From: Bacteroides reticulotermitis JCM 10512
Lineage (GTDB): Bacteria > Bacteroidota > Bacteroidia > Bacteroidales > Bacteroidaceae
Assembly: GCF_000517545.1 (NCBI RefSeq)
Contig: NZ_BAIV01000027.1
Span: 1-64,000 of the forward strand
DNA length: 64,000 bases
Direction of reading: 5' to 3'
Position numbers and translations under genes: made by a program
The notes under the pieces: generated by a model
What the model was told of the DNA's origin: nothing
What the model saw: the letters and a program-made list of their open reading frames with translations, nothing else
Database searches by the model: none
Part shown: positions 1 to 10,086 of the stretch, piece after piece
Layout: every line of letters starts with the position of its first letter
How positions within the stretch are numbered: the stretch's first letter is position 1

Positions 1-180
1 TTTTTGAGAAAGAAATCCATGCAAAATCCGGCTTCGTTTGTAGTTTAAATCCTACTTCCCACTCCCCTACAAGAAAGAAAAAATAGTTGATCTCTCATAA
101 TCTTATCATTATTCAATTAAAAATCGACAAATCAATACCTTATATCATGAGAGATGTTTTTGAAAAGTGGGATCTCTCAT
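1..180 (-). repeat. Structured repeat element, copy A (inverted relative to copy B)
   Basis: Positions 1-87 are the reverse complement of 31854-31940 with about two mismatches. Further in, both copies keep an ATCTCTCAT box (92-100 here) and then, after 55-57 bases of unrelated sequence, a 34-nt hairpin with ATGAGAGAT/ATCTCTCAT arms (147-180 here). The copy starts at the window edge, so its true end is unknown. It carries no convincing coding sequence. Strand is given so that both copies read in the same sense. Confidence 0.8.
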
Positions 181-492
181 CCTTTTAGGGCTACATCATA
201 TTTTAGAAAGTTAAAAATAACAACTAGAAGGTATACAAAATTTTAGAATGGCACTTAAAACGATTGGCTCGCTTCGCAAGGGCAAACAGATCGAAAAGAT
301 TGGGTATTACAGGCTTTCTTATCCAAGTAAAATGCAGCAAAGAGCGAAAGTTAGCAAGTAAAAAGGAGAAAAGAGAAAGATGAAAAACGAAGACATCAAA
401 CAGTAAATCAACAACTTATATTTGAATGCATTAAACATTTTGCGTCCGCCGTTCGTTATTTCCATAGGAAACTATTTATTCAAAAATACCAT
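181..492. other. Gene-free stretch between repeat copy A and the CoA-disulfide reductase gene
   Basis: No supported gene. A 37-codon reading frame starts at about 249 and is rich in Lys and Arg, but it has no recognisable motif or ribosome binding site and may be a remnant. The promoter of the downstream gene presumably lies here; no exact TAnnTTTG box was found. Confidence 0.4.
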
Positions 493-2938
493 ATGAAAAT
501 CATTATTATTGGAGGAGTTGCCGGTGGGGCAACCACTGCTGCACGAATCAGACGAGCTGATGAAAAAGCAGAGATTATTTTAGTTGAAAAGGGAAAATAC
601 ATTTCTTATGCGAACTGTGGACTACCTTATTATATAGGCGGAGTTATTGAAGAAAGGGAGAAGCTTTTTGTGCAAACGCCAAAGGCTTTCTCTAATCGCT
701 TCCGGATAGATGTGCGCACTGAGAATGAAGTTATTTTCATTAACAGAAAGAAAAAGTCAGTCACCATACGCCAAAGTAGTCAAGATACGTATGAGGAAAG
801 CTATGATAAGCTAGTGATCTCTACAGGTTCTTCACCCGTACGCCCTCCCCTACCGGGTATTGAGCTGGACGGAATCTTTACGCTGAGAAATGTAACCGAC
901 ACCGATCGTATCAAAGCATATATCGACAGGGTATCACCTCGAAAAGCGGTTGTGATCGGAGCCGGTTTTATCGGTCTGGAGATGGCTGAAAATCTCCATC
1001 ATCGGGGTGCAAAAGTCTCTATTGTGGAAATGGGCAACCAGGTTATGGCTCCCATCGACTTCTCGATGGCTGCTCTCGTACATCAACACTTGATGGAAAA
1101 AGGGGTAAACTTACACCTGGAACAAGCGGTGAGCGCATTCGAACGGAACGGGAAAGAAATTAAAGTTATCTTTAAAAACGGGCAATCGATCGAGGCTGAT
1201 ATCGTTATCTTATCCATTGGAGTACGCCCGGAAACAACTTTAGCGCGTGCTGCGGAATTAACGATCGGAGCCGCCGGAGGTATAGCAGTGAATGAATATT
1301 TGCAAACATCGGATGAATCGATCTATGCGATTGGCGATGCAATCGAATATCCGCATCCCCTCAATGGTAACCCGTGGTTGAATTACCTTGCCGGACCAGC
1401 CAACCGTCAGGGACGCATCGTGGCCGACAATCTGTTAGGAGCCACTATTGCTTACGAAGGTTCAATCGGCACATCAATAGCTAAAGTGTTCGACCTGACT
1501 GTGGCTTCTGCCGGATTGCCGGGCAAGCGACTTCGCCAAGCGGGCGTGAATTATATGTCGACCACCATTCACCCGGCTTCACATGCCGGTTATTACCCCA
1601 ATGCCATGCCGATGAGCATCAAGATTACATTCGATAAAGCCACCGGCAAGTTGTATGGCGGACAGATCGTTGGCTACGATGGGGTGGACAAACGCATTGA
1701 CGAGCTAGCCTTGGTTATCAAGCATAAGGCACTATATATGATCTGACTCAACTGGAACAAGCTTACGCGCCTCCATTCTCTTCGGCGAAAGATCCGGTAG
1801 CTGTGGCCGGCTATGTGGCCGAAAACATTCTATCTGAAAAGGTGAAACCTGTGTATTGGAGAGAGCTAAGAGACTTGGAAATGGAGAATAACTTCCTGCT
1901 GGATGTACGGACACCGGATGAATTTGAACTCGATACATTGCCGGGAGCCGTAAACATTCCATTGGACGAACTGCGAGACAGGTTAGAAGAGCTGCCGAAA
2001 GATAAAATGATCTACACATTCTGCGCCGTCGGTCTAAGAGGTTATCTTGCCTATCGCATTCTGGTTCAACACGGATTCGAGCGCGTACGCAATTTAGTAG
2101 GTGGGCTGAAAACATACCGCGCTGCTACAGCGCCCATCGTTTTACACGATGAGAAGCAAGGCGCGGAACAGCCGATCCAATCCGAAGCTATTGCTCCGAT
2201 TGCCGCCACAGCTAATTTACTGCGGGTAGACGCTTGCGGACTTCAATGTCCCGGACCGATCTTGAAAATGAAAAAAACCATGGATACTTTATTGCCGGGT
2301 GAACAAATTGAAATTACAGCTACCGATCCGGGGTTTGTACGAGATGCCACTGCATGGTGTAACTCGACAGGTAACCAACTCATAACCAAAGAGACGGAAG
2401 GAGGTAAATCGATTGTTCGTATCGCCAAAGGCGAGCCTGCTTCGAGCGAGGTTACAACATCGGGCAATGCGAAAGGGAAAACCTTTATCATGTTTAGCGA
2501 TGATTTGGACAAAGCATTAGCTACATTTGTATTGGCTAATGGAGCGGCTGCCACGGGACAAAAAGTAACCATATTCTTCACCTTCTGGGGGCTGAATGTG
2601 ATTAAGAAACAACATAAGCCGAAGGTTGAAAAAGATATCTTCGGAAAGATGTTCGGCATGATGCTACCGTCGAGCTCGCTCAAATTGAAGTTATCTAAAA
2701 TGCATATGGGAGGAATCGGAAGCAGAATGATGCGCCACATCATGAAGCAAAAGGGGATCGATTCGCTAGAGTCCTTACGTCAACAAGCCATTGAAGCGGC
2801 GCCGAATTTATAGCCTGCCAAATGTCTATGGATGTTATGGGGGTTAAGCAGGAAGAACTTTTAGATGAAGTAACCGTGGGCGGTGTAGCAACTTACATGG
2901 AACGGGCGGACAACGCTAACATTAATTTATTTATTTAA
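493..2938 (+). CDS. CoA-disulfide reductase / rhodanese / TusA / DsrE multidomain protein, interrupted by two frameshifts
   Basis: The first part is a pyridine nucleotide-disulfide oxidoreductase of the CoA-disulfide reductase type. It has an N-terminal FAD motif (IIGGVAGGATTAARIRR), the single active-site Cys in SYANCGLPYYIGG, and an NAD motif VVIGAGFIGLEMAE near residue 155. After a shift at about 1727-1730 the frame continues as a rhodanese domain (active-site loop CAVGLRG), a TusA domain (CGLQCPGPI) and a DsrE-type domain. A second shift at about 2795-2801 is followed by an in-frame ending (ACQMSMDVMG onward) that stops at 2938. Each shift is repaired by one added base, giving about 815 residues, near the usual length of this fusion. 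The family is linked to sulfane-sulfur and persulfide handling in the cytoplasm. The MarR-type gene 15 bases downstream is probably cotranscribed. Without repair the gene would be a pseudogene. Confidence 0.85.
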
Positions 2939-2953
2939 AAAACGAGAAGAGGT

Positions 2954-3307
2954 ATGAAGACATTATGCAAAATGAAAGATATCATAAAAGCCTTGGCCAC
3001 ATTTGAGGAGCGGTTTGAAAAGACACATCAGATATCACTCAATGAGGCTCTGCTTTTATGCGTACTCCATGAATCCGAAAAAGAGATGACTCCGACGAAT
3101 CTGGCTAAATCGACCGATTTAAGCACTTCGCATACGTCGAAAGTGATTCGAATATTAGAAGAGAAAAAACTTATTCAAAGAAAACTGGGACGCGTGGACC
3201 GACGCTTGATGTATTTCCATCTGACAGAACAGGGAGATCGAGTCGTTGCTCATCTTCAAATCGAAGAAACGATGATTCCGGAGTTACTAAGCCCTTTGTT
3301 TAAGTAA
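2954..3307 (+). CDS. MarR-family winged-helix transcriptional regulator
   Basis: A 117-residue protein with a winged-helix core. A recognition region near residues 55-75 (LAKSTDLSTSHTSKVIRILEE) is followed by a wing containing GRVDRRLMYFHLTEQG, the usual MarR pattern of a D-R-R turn before a beta strand. It is shorter than most MarR proteins (about 140-150), mainly at the N-terminal dimerisation helices. An AAGAGGT ribosome binding site lies just before the ATG. It follows the sulfur-metabolism fusion gene by 15 bases, so it may control that gene in response to a thiol or oxidant signal. That role is inference from position only. Confidence 0.75.
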   Translation: MKTLCKMKDIIKALATFEERFEKTHQISLNEALLLCVLHESEKEMTPTNLAKSTDLSTSHTSKVIRILEEKKLIQRKLGRVDRRLMYFHLTEQGDRVVAHLQIEETMIPELLSPLFK

Positions 3308-3384
3308 CCAACAGGATAACATCTTCCTTGGAGGCACCAGGCAATTGCAAAGTCTTCAGAGTTTTTACGAACAGAAACAAAAAA

Positions 3385-3426
3385 CCGCTCTCGATACATT
3401 CAGTAAAGAGAGCGGCTTGCCTTTTT
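3385..3426. terminator. Bidirectional rho-independent terminator
   Basis: An 8-bp stem, CCGCTCTC/GAGAGCGG, with a 15-nt loop. On the plus strand a T-rich tail follows (CTTGCCTTTTTT). Read on the minus strand, the stem is followed by TTTTTT. It lies between two convergent genes and can serve both. Confidence 0.85.
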
Positions 3427-3436
3427 TATATGCTTT

Positions 3437-6436
3437 TTATTTCTTCAAAGCTTCATAAATCACATTTTGTATACGTTCCCTGATTTCGAGTTTACTCAAT
3501 TCCCGATTGAACACATTCGGATAGATCCGATTACTCAGGAATACATAGACTAAACCTGTATCGGGGTCAACCCAAGCGCAAGTTCCGGTAAATCCGGTAT
3601 GTCCGTATACAGCAGCAGACGCCTTACTTCCACAAGGACTCTTACTCGGATTATCGGGATCGGGCTTATCAAACCCTAGTCCGCGGCGACTGATTTTCGA
3701 CATTTCCCGGGTAAACAGTTGGCAAGTCTCCACACTCAAATACCGCTGTCCATTCAATTCGCCTCCATTGAGAAGCATCTGATAAACCTGAGCCACCTCA
3801 AGAGCGGTAGAGAATAGACCGGCATTACCGGCAACTCCACCCAAGAAGGCAGAAGCCTCATCGTGTACAAAACCGCAAAGTGTGGTTTTTCTCAAGAAAT
3901 GATCGATAGAGGAAGGTACGACTTCTGTCAGCGGGAAACGACGCAAAGGCAGATAGCCGGTACGCTCCAATCCCATCGGTTCATACAGTTCACGTTGCAG
4001 ATAAGCATCCATCGGCATTCCGGCAAGCTGTTCTACCAACATACCCAGAAGGACAAAACCGACATCGCTATATACATACTTCTTCACCCCCAAAGGAGCT
4101 TCCGCAATTTTCTTTTCTATTTCTTTCCGGAAACTACGATTCAGCCAAAGGCTATCGCACACCTGAAGCGTATAATCGTCTTTACCAACCGAAGAAAAAT
4201 AACCCTTTTTGAAAGCGAAGTTCGGATTCGCCCAGGTCGTTGCTCCCAGTTGCACGGGATGCGTCGCATCTCGCCGATTCATAAAGAGGTGGCCTTTATA
4301 ACTATCTTTGTCGATTGTCTCGAGATAGAAACTGATGCTTGAAGGCAAACCGGACTGATGATAAAGGATATCCTGAATCGTTATGTCTTTTTTATTGGTC
4401 CGTTGCAGGAAAGGCAAATAGTCGGCAATGCGGTCGGTCAGGTTAAATCGCCCTTTATCATACAGTTTCATCAAAGCAAGCAGAGTACCTGTTGTTTTGG
4501 ACAAGGAAGCCAGGTCGTACATATCGGTCCCCTGCACACGGGCGCTTTTCGCGTCGGTATGTCTGCCCAGATTCAGGTTAACCATCACATGACCGTCTTT
4601 CATCACAACAACCTGACAGCCGGGATAGGCTCCTTGCCAAATACCTTCCAGGGCAATCGAATCGATCTGTTGCAAAACGGTGGAAGACAAGCCGTACTCT
4701 TCGGGTATAAAATGCAGAGGGGTCTTCGGCGTAATGGTCACTCCATCGCCGGAACGGAACAAACCGCCCAAACTAGCAGACAACCGCCCGTCGGCTACCG
4801 CCTTAGCAAACAGTACATCCGCCACTTGACGTTGTACATCATCACCGTAGCTATGTGCCAACACAACAGCTGAAGCTGCTTTCACCGCTCTTTGAATCTG
4901 CAACATCATCTTGCCGGGTGTAAAGAACAGGTAAACGGCCGGATTCTTGGGAACGAACTTGGCAAAGAATGGTTGATAAGGAGCCAACCGCTGCTCACTG
5001 ACGGCAACGATAACTCGTTTGTATGCGGATAAAGAGTCACGCAACAACACGGCCTGCTCTTCGGAGAGATTCGGACGCAACCGATAACGCACCACCGAAA
5101 CATAACGAGACAATTGGGCAGCCAATACATTCGTACCCTCGGGCTCGCCAACTTCCAACAAAGCGATCTCTTGCTTTTCTCCGGCATGTAATGGCAGAAT
5201 ATGCTGTTTATTGTTCACTACTGTGATGGCAGCCAGGTTTAACCGCCGAATCAAGTCACGTGTTTGAGGTGTATTGACCCGAAGTCCCAGCCCCGAAAGC
5301 TGAACCATTGGTTTGCGCCGCAGGCCTAGTATATATTTATAGGTCAACACCTTGCGGCATTTGGCCTCTATTTCTTCTACGGTCAGTTCTCCTTTTTCGA
5401 TTCCTTCGAGCACCGACGCTATCTCTTCTTTGATATTACGGGGAGCCAGTACCATATCATTTCCGGCTCTGAGTGCTTGCAAGCAGACACTTTTGTTGTT
5501 CGACACACCTCGCATAGCCAGTGCGTCGGTAAATATTAATCCTTTAAAGGCTAGTTCATCGGTCAGCAAGTCATATACAATGTTGCGCGAAAGCGAAGAG
5601 GGCAACCCACCTACCGGTTCAATGACCGGTACTTGGAGATGCCCAACCATTATTCCACTCACACCGGCTCGAATAGCGGCTTTGAATGGCGAGAGTTCGA
5701 CACTATCCAGCCGTTCCCGGGTAAAGGGTAAAACAGGAAGGGCCTTGTGCGAATCCACATCTGTGTCGCCATGCCCCGGAAAGTGTTTACTTACAGATAA
5801 GACGCCTCCACCTTCCAGACCGGAGGCGTAGGCGATCACCTTTTCGGATACTCGGACGGGATCTTCACCAAACGAGCGATTGTTTATTACCGGGTTGTGC
5901 GGATTTATATTAACGTCAGCTACCGGAGCGAAATTGACTTGTACGCCCAGCAGCTTGCATTGCCGAGCCATTTCACGCCCATATTCATAGATCAGGCGAT
6001 CGTCTTGGATACATCCCAAGACCATGTTCTTCGGAAAGACGGGCGTACCACGCAATCTCATGGCAAGCCCCCACTCTCCATCAAAAGTAATCATCAACGG
6101 AACCTTAGCCATGCGTTGCGCCCGGTTAGTTAGTTCCGCCTGATTCTGCATTTTTCCACCAGAAAACAATAATCCTCCTACTTTGTAAGTATCAACTGCC
6201 TCACGCAACAAAAGTTGGTTCCGCTTCGTATCGACCGGCGCAATGGTATAAATGAATAATTGAGCAACTTTCTCTTTGAGCGACAGTTTGTACATAACCG
6301 AATCTACCACTGGTGACAGTGTTTATCTTGATTAGCCTTATAAAGCAACAAAGGTTCAACCGTCGCACCAACCTTTTCCTTGAAGATGACAGGGGAAAAT
6401 CAACCATATAACCAGTAGGAATGTAATTATTCTCAT
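3437..6436 (-). CDS. Glycoside hydrolase family 3 beta-N-acetylhexosaminidase fused to a serine beta-lactamase-like domain; frameshifted near the N-terminus
   Basis: The N-terminal half is a GH3 domain with the NagZ-type motif KHFPGHGDTDVDSH (the His/Asp dyad typical of beta-N-acetylglucosaminidases). The C-terminal half is a class C beta-lactamase/esterase-like domain with SxxK (SLSK), YSD and HTG motifs. The long open frame begins at a GTG at 6310, but the ATG at 6436 starts a clear signal peptide (MRIITFLLVIWLIF) and overlaps the stop of the upstream gene as ATGA, so I place the start there. Two shifts, near 6375 and 6308, separate the signal peptide from the enzyme. Repaired length is about 1000 residues, normal for this Bacteroidales fusion. 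Probable role: cleavage of GlcNAc-containing peptidoglycan fragments in the periplasm. Translational coupling to the upstream metallophosphatase is suggested by the overlap. Confidence 0.85.
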
Positions 6437-7308
6437 TTCTTTTTCAAAGTCAAATCGGTGCGTCCAACGTAAACTCCATTTTTTCCGCTATGCATGATTG
6501 AGACGCTTTTCCCATCCATATTCAGATATGCCTTAGGTGCATCCCAAAATGTATGGGAATGTCCACCGAGTATAACATCAATATTCCGAGTCTTTGTAAC
6601 CAAGACTTCATCGTCTTGAACACCCAAATGCGACAAGCAGACTACGACGTCGCATCCTTTTTTCTTCAGTTGGGCAGCGATCGCATTGGACACGGTTACG
6701 GGATCTTCGTATACCACGCCTGCACATTTGCTGGCTTGTACCAATCCTTCTAATTTAGCACCCAAGCCAAAGACACCGATCTTCAAACCCGAGCGTTCGA
6801 TGATAATAAACGGCTTCACAAGGTCTTTTAAGGCAGTTGCCTCGACATTATAGTTGGCACACACCACGGGGAAGTTAGCCATTTTGAATAAACGTACCAT
6901 ATTGTCAATTCCAAAATCGAACTCGTGGTTGCCTATCGCTACGGCATCATAGTGCATTTCATTCATTAACTTGATTTCGACTTCACCTTGGAATACATTA
7001 TAATAAGGTGTTCCTTGCGAAAAGTCGCCGCAATCAAATAGAAATACATTCGGATTGTCTTTGCGAAACTCTTTCAAGAAAGTGACACGCCGTGAGAATC
7101 CTCCTTGTCCATAGTTGGGGTCTCCCTTCTGAAGGACCGGTTCTATGCGGCTATGTACATCGCTGGTTTGCAACAGTGTTATTTTCTTAAACTCTTGTGC
7201 CAACGCAAATGCGGGGACTAACAAAAACAGAAGTAGTAATGTCATTCCCATTTTTCCATTAAAACCGGAATGACTCTTTTTATATTGATTCATATGACAA
7301 TCTTTCAT
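6433..7308 (-). CDS. 5'-nucleotidase-type metallophosphatase (catalytic domain), exported
   Basis: A 291-residue protein with an N-terminal signal sequence (residues about 16-38) and the UshA-type calcineurin-like metallophosphoesterase motifs in order: TSDVHSRIEP, DCGDFSQGTPYYN, AIGNHEFDFG, CLSHLG and GGHSHTF. These supply the ligands of a two-metal centre. The substrate-binding C-terminal domain of classical 5'-nucleotidases is absent here and is encoded by the adjacent upstream gene. Its TGA overlaps the ATG of the next gene (ATGA at 6436-6433), so the three genes form one minus-strand operon. It probably releases phosphate from nucleotides or related phosphoesters in the periplasm. Confidence 0.87.
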   Translation of the reverse strand: MKDCHMNQYKKSHSGFNGKMGMTLLLLFLLVPAFALAQEFKKITLLQTSDVHSRIEPVLQKGDPNYGQGGFSRRVTFLKEFRKDNPNVFLFDCGDFSQGTPYYNVFQGEVEIKLMNEMHYDAVAIGNHEFDFGIDNMVRLFKMANFPVVCANYNVEATALKDLVKPFIIIERSGLKIGVFGLGAKLEGLVQASKCAGVVYEDPVTVSNAIAAQLKKKGCDVVVCLSHLGVQDDEVLVTKTRNIDVILGGHSHTFWDAPKAYLNMDGKSVSIMHSGKNGVYVGRTDLTLKKK

Positions 7309-7321
7309 TTGTTATTAATAC

Positions 7322-8134
7322 TCATTTCTTATCCGAGGTAACTGCCGGTACGATAGTTATACGGCCATCCAATTTAGAGGTAATACTCTTTCCGGCTGCA
7401 GTCTGGTCCTTCACATAGTCGAGAAATATACCTCTCAAGGTCATTTCATCCGGACATTCGCGTTGAATTGATTGGACCAGGGGAAGCAAACCATCGTTTC
7501 CATCAGCGAGGTAATCAATCGTGGCAACTGTATATTCTTTATCATCTACGATCGGTTGTCCCTGTACGGTAGCACTGACTAGCTTTCCATCAGCAGTCAT
7601 TTGCACACAAGCGCCACTAATCCCCTCTCCTTTTAAAGAAGCAATAACTTCCATCAACTGTTTCACTTCTGTTCCTTTGAGAGTGAGCACGCAAAGGGAG
7701 TTTTCAAAAGGGAGTATCTCATATACGGTACTTACTGTAATATCTCCTTCGGGAAGAATGTTTCGCAAACCGCCCATATTCATCAGTCCAATATCAGCCG
7801 GATGCTTCAGCACACATTCAGCAGCACACCTCAAAACTTCAGCGACTAGGTTGGAAAGTAGGCTCTCGGGACGTTTCTGCTCCATTTTCATGGCACTAAC
7901 TCCAATAACCTGATACATCTTTTTGTCGACGTCGGCCTTGTAAGGCATCAGAATGTTAGCCACTTTTTCATCAGGGGCATTGTCCCAAGTAGAGTCCATA
8001 CAAATTCTGCTTCCTCCTGACTGCGTTATTTCATAATTAGAAACCTCACGAGTAGAGTGACAGGAGGTAAACAGCAACATTCCTGTAAGAATAGTACTTG
8101 GAATAATTTTCGCGTAATTTGATTTCATCTTCAT
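7322..8134 (-). CDS. 5'-nucleotidase C-terminal domain lipoprotein
   Basis: A 270-residue lipoprotein (lipobox around LLFTSC, Cys about 25). It matches the 5'-nucleotidase C-terminal domain: SLLSNLVAEVLR, DIGLMNMGGLRN, YEILPFENSLCVL and YTVATIDYLADGNDG correspond to the substrate-binding domain, in which aromatic residues clamp the base. There is no metallophosphatase domain; that is in the next gene 13 bases downstream. The pair therefore looks like a two-subunit version of a UshA-like enzyme. Two in-frame ATGs (8134, 8128) are possible starts. Confidence 0.83.
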   Translation of the reverse strand: MKMKSNYAKIIPSTILTGMLLFTSCHSTREVSNYEITQSGGSRICMDSTWDNAPDEKVANILMPYKADVDKKMYQVIGVSAMKMEQKRPESLLSNLVAEVLRCAAECVLKHPADIGLMNMGGLRNILPEGDITVSTVYEILPFENSLCVLTLKGTEVKQLMEVIASLKGEGISGACVQMTADGKLVSATVQGQPIVDDKEYTVATIDYLADGNDGLLPLVQSIQRECPDEMTLRGIFLDYVKDQTAAGKSITSKLDGRITIVPAVTSDKK

Positions 8135-8151
8135 TATTTTATTTAATTCGA

Positions 8152-8159
8152 CAAATGTA
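8152..8159 (-). promoter_or_regulatory. Bacteroidota -7 box (TACATTTG) upstream of the nucleotidase operon
   Basis: The minus strand reads TACATTTG, an exact TAnnTTTG match, 18 bases upstream of the ATG at 8134. No TTTG -33 box is seen at the usual 19-21 base spacing. It would give a very short leader. Confidence 0.45.
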
Positions 8160-8310
8160 CTAATTTTCTTTCTTTATAGATATTCGAATAGCTAAATAAA
8201 AGGGAATCCCAACTGCTAATAAAACTAGAATTTCAAGCATTTGGCTCTCACCACCCAATCATATAACTCACTTCTAATCATAAAGTTTATAAAGGAAAAC
8301 TCTAAAATCA

Positions 8311-8342
8311 TTTGGCTATCTAACTATTAATTTGTTACTTTG
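8311..8342 (+). promoter_or_regulatory. Promoter of rplS (TTTG -33, TTACTTTG -7)
   Basis: TTTG at 8311-8314 and TTACTTTG at 8335-8342 are separated by 20 bases, the spacing expected for the primary sigma factor of Bacteroidota. The -7 box differs from TAnnTTTG at one position. The leader to the ATG at 8426 is about 75 nt. Confidence 0.6.
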
Positions 8343-8425
8343 CACCGCTTTCGCGCAATCGCTGTCAAGACAAGAGATACTTGGTATGTTGCGTTGTAAC
8401 GATAAAACAATTTAATAATAAAAAA

Positions 8426-8776
8426 ATGGATTTAATTAAAATTGCAGAAGAAGCATTTGCTACCGGCAAAAAGCACCCTAGCTTCAAAGCAGGTGATACT
8501 GTAACAGTAGCATATCGTATTATCGAGGGTACCAAGGAGCGTGTACAGTTGTACCGCGGCGTTGTTATCAAAATCTCTGGCCACGGAGACAAAAAACGTT
8601 TTACTGTACGTAAAATGTCAGGAACAATTGGCGTAGAAAGAATTTTCCCAATCGAATCACCGGCTATCGATAACATCGAAGTGAACAAAGTTGGTAAAGT
8701 TCGTCGTGCTAAATTGTACTACCTGCGTGCTCTTACCGGCAAAAAGGCTAGAATCAAAGAAAAAAGAGTTAACTAA
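8426..8776 (+). CDS. rplS: 50S ribosomal protein L19
   Basis: A 116-residue basic protein with the L19 pattern: N-terminal FKAGDTVTVAYRIIEGTKER, VQLYRGVVI, FTVRKMSGTIGVERIFP and a basic C-terminal KVRRAKLYYLRALTGKKARI. It sits at the 30S/50S interface. I chose the ATG at 8426 (MDLIKIAEEA) because the family begins this way; an upstream in-frame ATG at 8381 would add 15 unrelated residues. It stands alone, followed by its own terminator. Confidence 0.97.
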   Translation: MDLIKIAEEAFATGKKHPSFKAGDTVTVAYRIIEGTKERVQLYRGVVIKISGHGDKKRFTVRKMSGTIGVERIFPIESPAIDNIEVNKVGKVRRAKLYYLRALTGKKARIKEKRVN

Positions 8777-8799
8777 TCCAACTCACTCGATTCGAGATA

Positions 8800-8833
8800 A
8801 AAAGAGGATGTCCCAAAAGACATCCTCTTTTTT
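8800..8833 (+). terminator. Rho-independent terminator of rplS
   Basis: An 11-bp stem (AAGAGGATGTC/GACATCCTCTT) with a 6-nt loop is followed by a run of T. It lies about 25 bases after the rplS stop. Confidence 0.9.
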
Positions 8834-8862
8834 ATTAGGTATACCGTGCGATGTTGGGCGAA

Positions 8863-8898
8863 CAAAAAAAATCCCCGAGCTACAAGAGCCCGAGGATT
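8863..8898 (-). terminator. Rho-independent terminator of the glucokinase gene
   Basis: On the minus strand ATCCTCGGGC pairs with GCTCGGGGAT (10 bp including two G-U pairs) and is followed by eight T. It lies about 30 bases past the corrected stop of the ROK kinase. Confidence 0.85.
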
Positions 8899-8928
8899 TC
8901 ATTACCTTTATTATAATAAGGACTAAAG

Positions 8929-9908
8929 TTAGTCTTTTAGAACCTTCAATTCCCAAGCCAATGCGCTAGCACCCAACACGGCCGCATCGGAGTCTTTCAA
9001 CTCGGACACCAATAGTTTGGTTTTGCCCTTGTAGATGTTCAACACATTATCATCGATTGATTTCTGAATAGCTTCATGATATAGTCGCCCGATTTGGCCA
9101 AACCACCGAATAGAACAATTGCTTCCGGGCTTGAGAAAGCAATAGCGTCTGCTAAAGATTCTCCCAGAATAGTTCCGGTAGTCTCAAAGATTTCTTGTGC
9201 CAGTTTGTCTCCCTGTACAGCTGCATCATACACATCCTTCGAAGTGATGCTCTCAGCCGAGATATTGCGAAGCAAGCTAGGCTCTGTACGAGCAGCCAAA
9301 AGTTCACGCGCTGTACGGGCAACTCCGGTAGCCGAACAGTAAGTTTCGAGACAACCTTTACGTCCGCAACCGCACAAACGGCCTCCGCGACGTGCAATGA
9401 CGTGTCCCAACTCACCGGCAAAGCCATCATGACCGTAGACCATCTGTCCGTTAATCACAATTCCGCTTCCTACACCGGTACCGAGTGTAATCATAATGAA
9501 ATCTTTCATTCCACGAGCTGCACCATACGTCATTTCACCGATAGCAGCTGCATTGGCGTCATTCGTTAAGGCAGTGGGAATACCAAGTCTTTCTTCAAAC
9601 ATGGCAGCCAACGGAATAATACCTTTCCACGGAAGATTGGGAGCAAATTCGATAGTACCTGTATAATAGTTACCATTCGGAGCGCCTACACCGATACCTC
9701 TAATCTTATCTACACCACCGTTAGCAATAATGAGGGGAAGTAAGTTTTTACATACTTCGTCCGCATATTCTTCGGCTGTCGGACAACCGGCAGTTTTAAT
9801 CGAACTGCTCGCAATAATAGTTCCTCGTGCGTCTACAATTCCGAAGACTGTGTTTGTTCCGCCAATGTCAATACCCACAACGTAGGTCTTTTCCAGGTTT
9901 GAATTCAT
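8929..9908 (-). CDS. ROK-family glucokinase, one frameshift near the C-terminus
   Basis: It has the ROK fold: an N-terminal phosphate loop GIDIGGTNTVFGIVD, sugar-binding NDANAAAIGE, GTGVGSGIVING, and the zinc-binding ROK signature CGCGRKGCLE with the catalytic-side ExH pattern upstream (ELGHVIARRGG). The uninterrupted frame ends at 9039. Adding one base near 9072 restores a normal ROK tail (IQKSIDDNVLNIYKGKTKL onward) that stops at 8929, for about 326 residues, the family's usual size. It phosphorylates glucose or a related hexose for glycolysis. It is convergent with rplS and each gene has its own terminator. Confidence 0.88.
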
Positions 9909-10086
9909 GATACTTTATTTAATAGGGTTAGTTAATTATTCAATTAGTGCACACAAATTACGCAAAGAAGATTGAGTCTACAAAATGTTTTTAAAAAAAA
10001 GTTCACTTCATTTGCAACTTTTCGTATCTTGCAGTCGTCTAATAGCAGAAGAATGATAGAAATTTGAAACCAAATCAATTAAAAGT

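Noticed and set aside
1700..1810. Programmed ribosomal frameshift in the CoA-disulfide reductase gene
   Set aside because: No slippery heptamer was seen at the shift, and similar one-base losses occur in six other unrelated genes, which favours sequence error.
1732..2743. Minus-strand frames opposite the rhodanese/TusA/DsrE region
   Set aside because: They are shadows of the plus-strand gene, which has clear domain motifs throughout.
4358..4873. Plus-strand frames within the GH3/beta-lactamase gene
   Set aside because: They lie fully inside a well-supported minus-strand gene and encode nothing recognisable.
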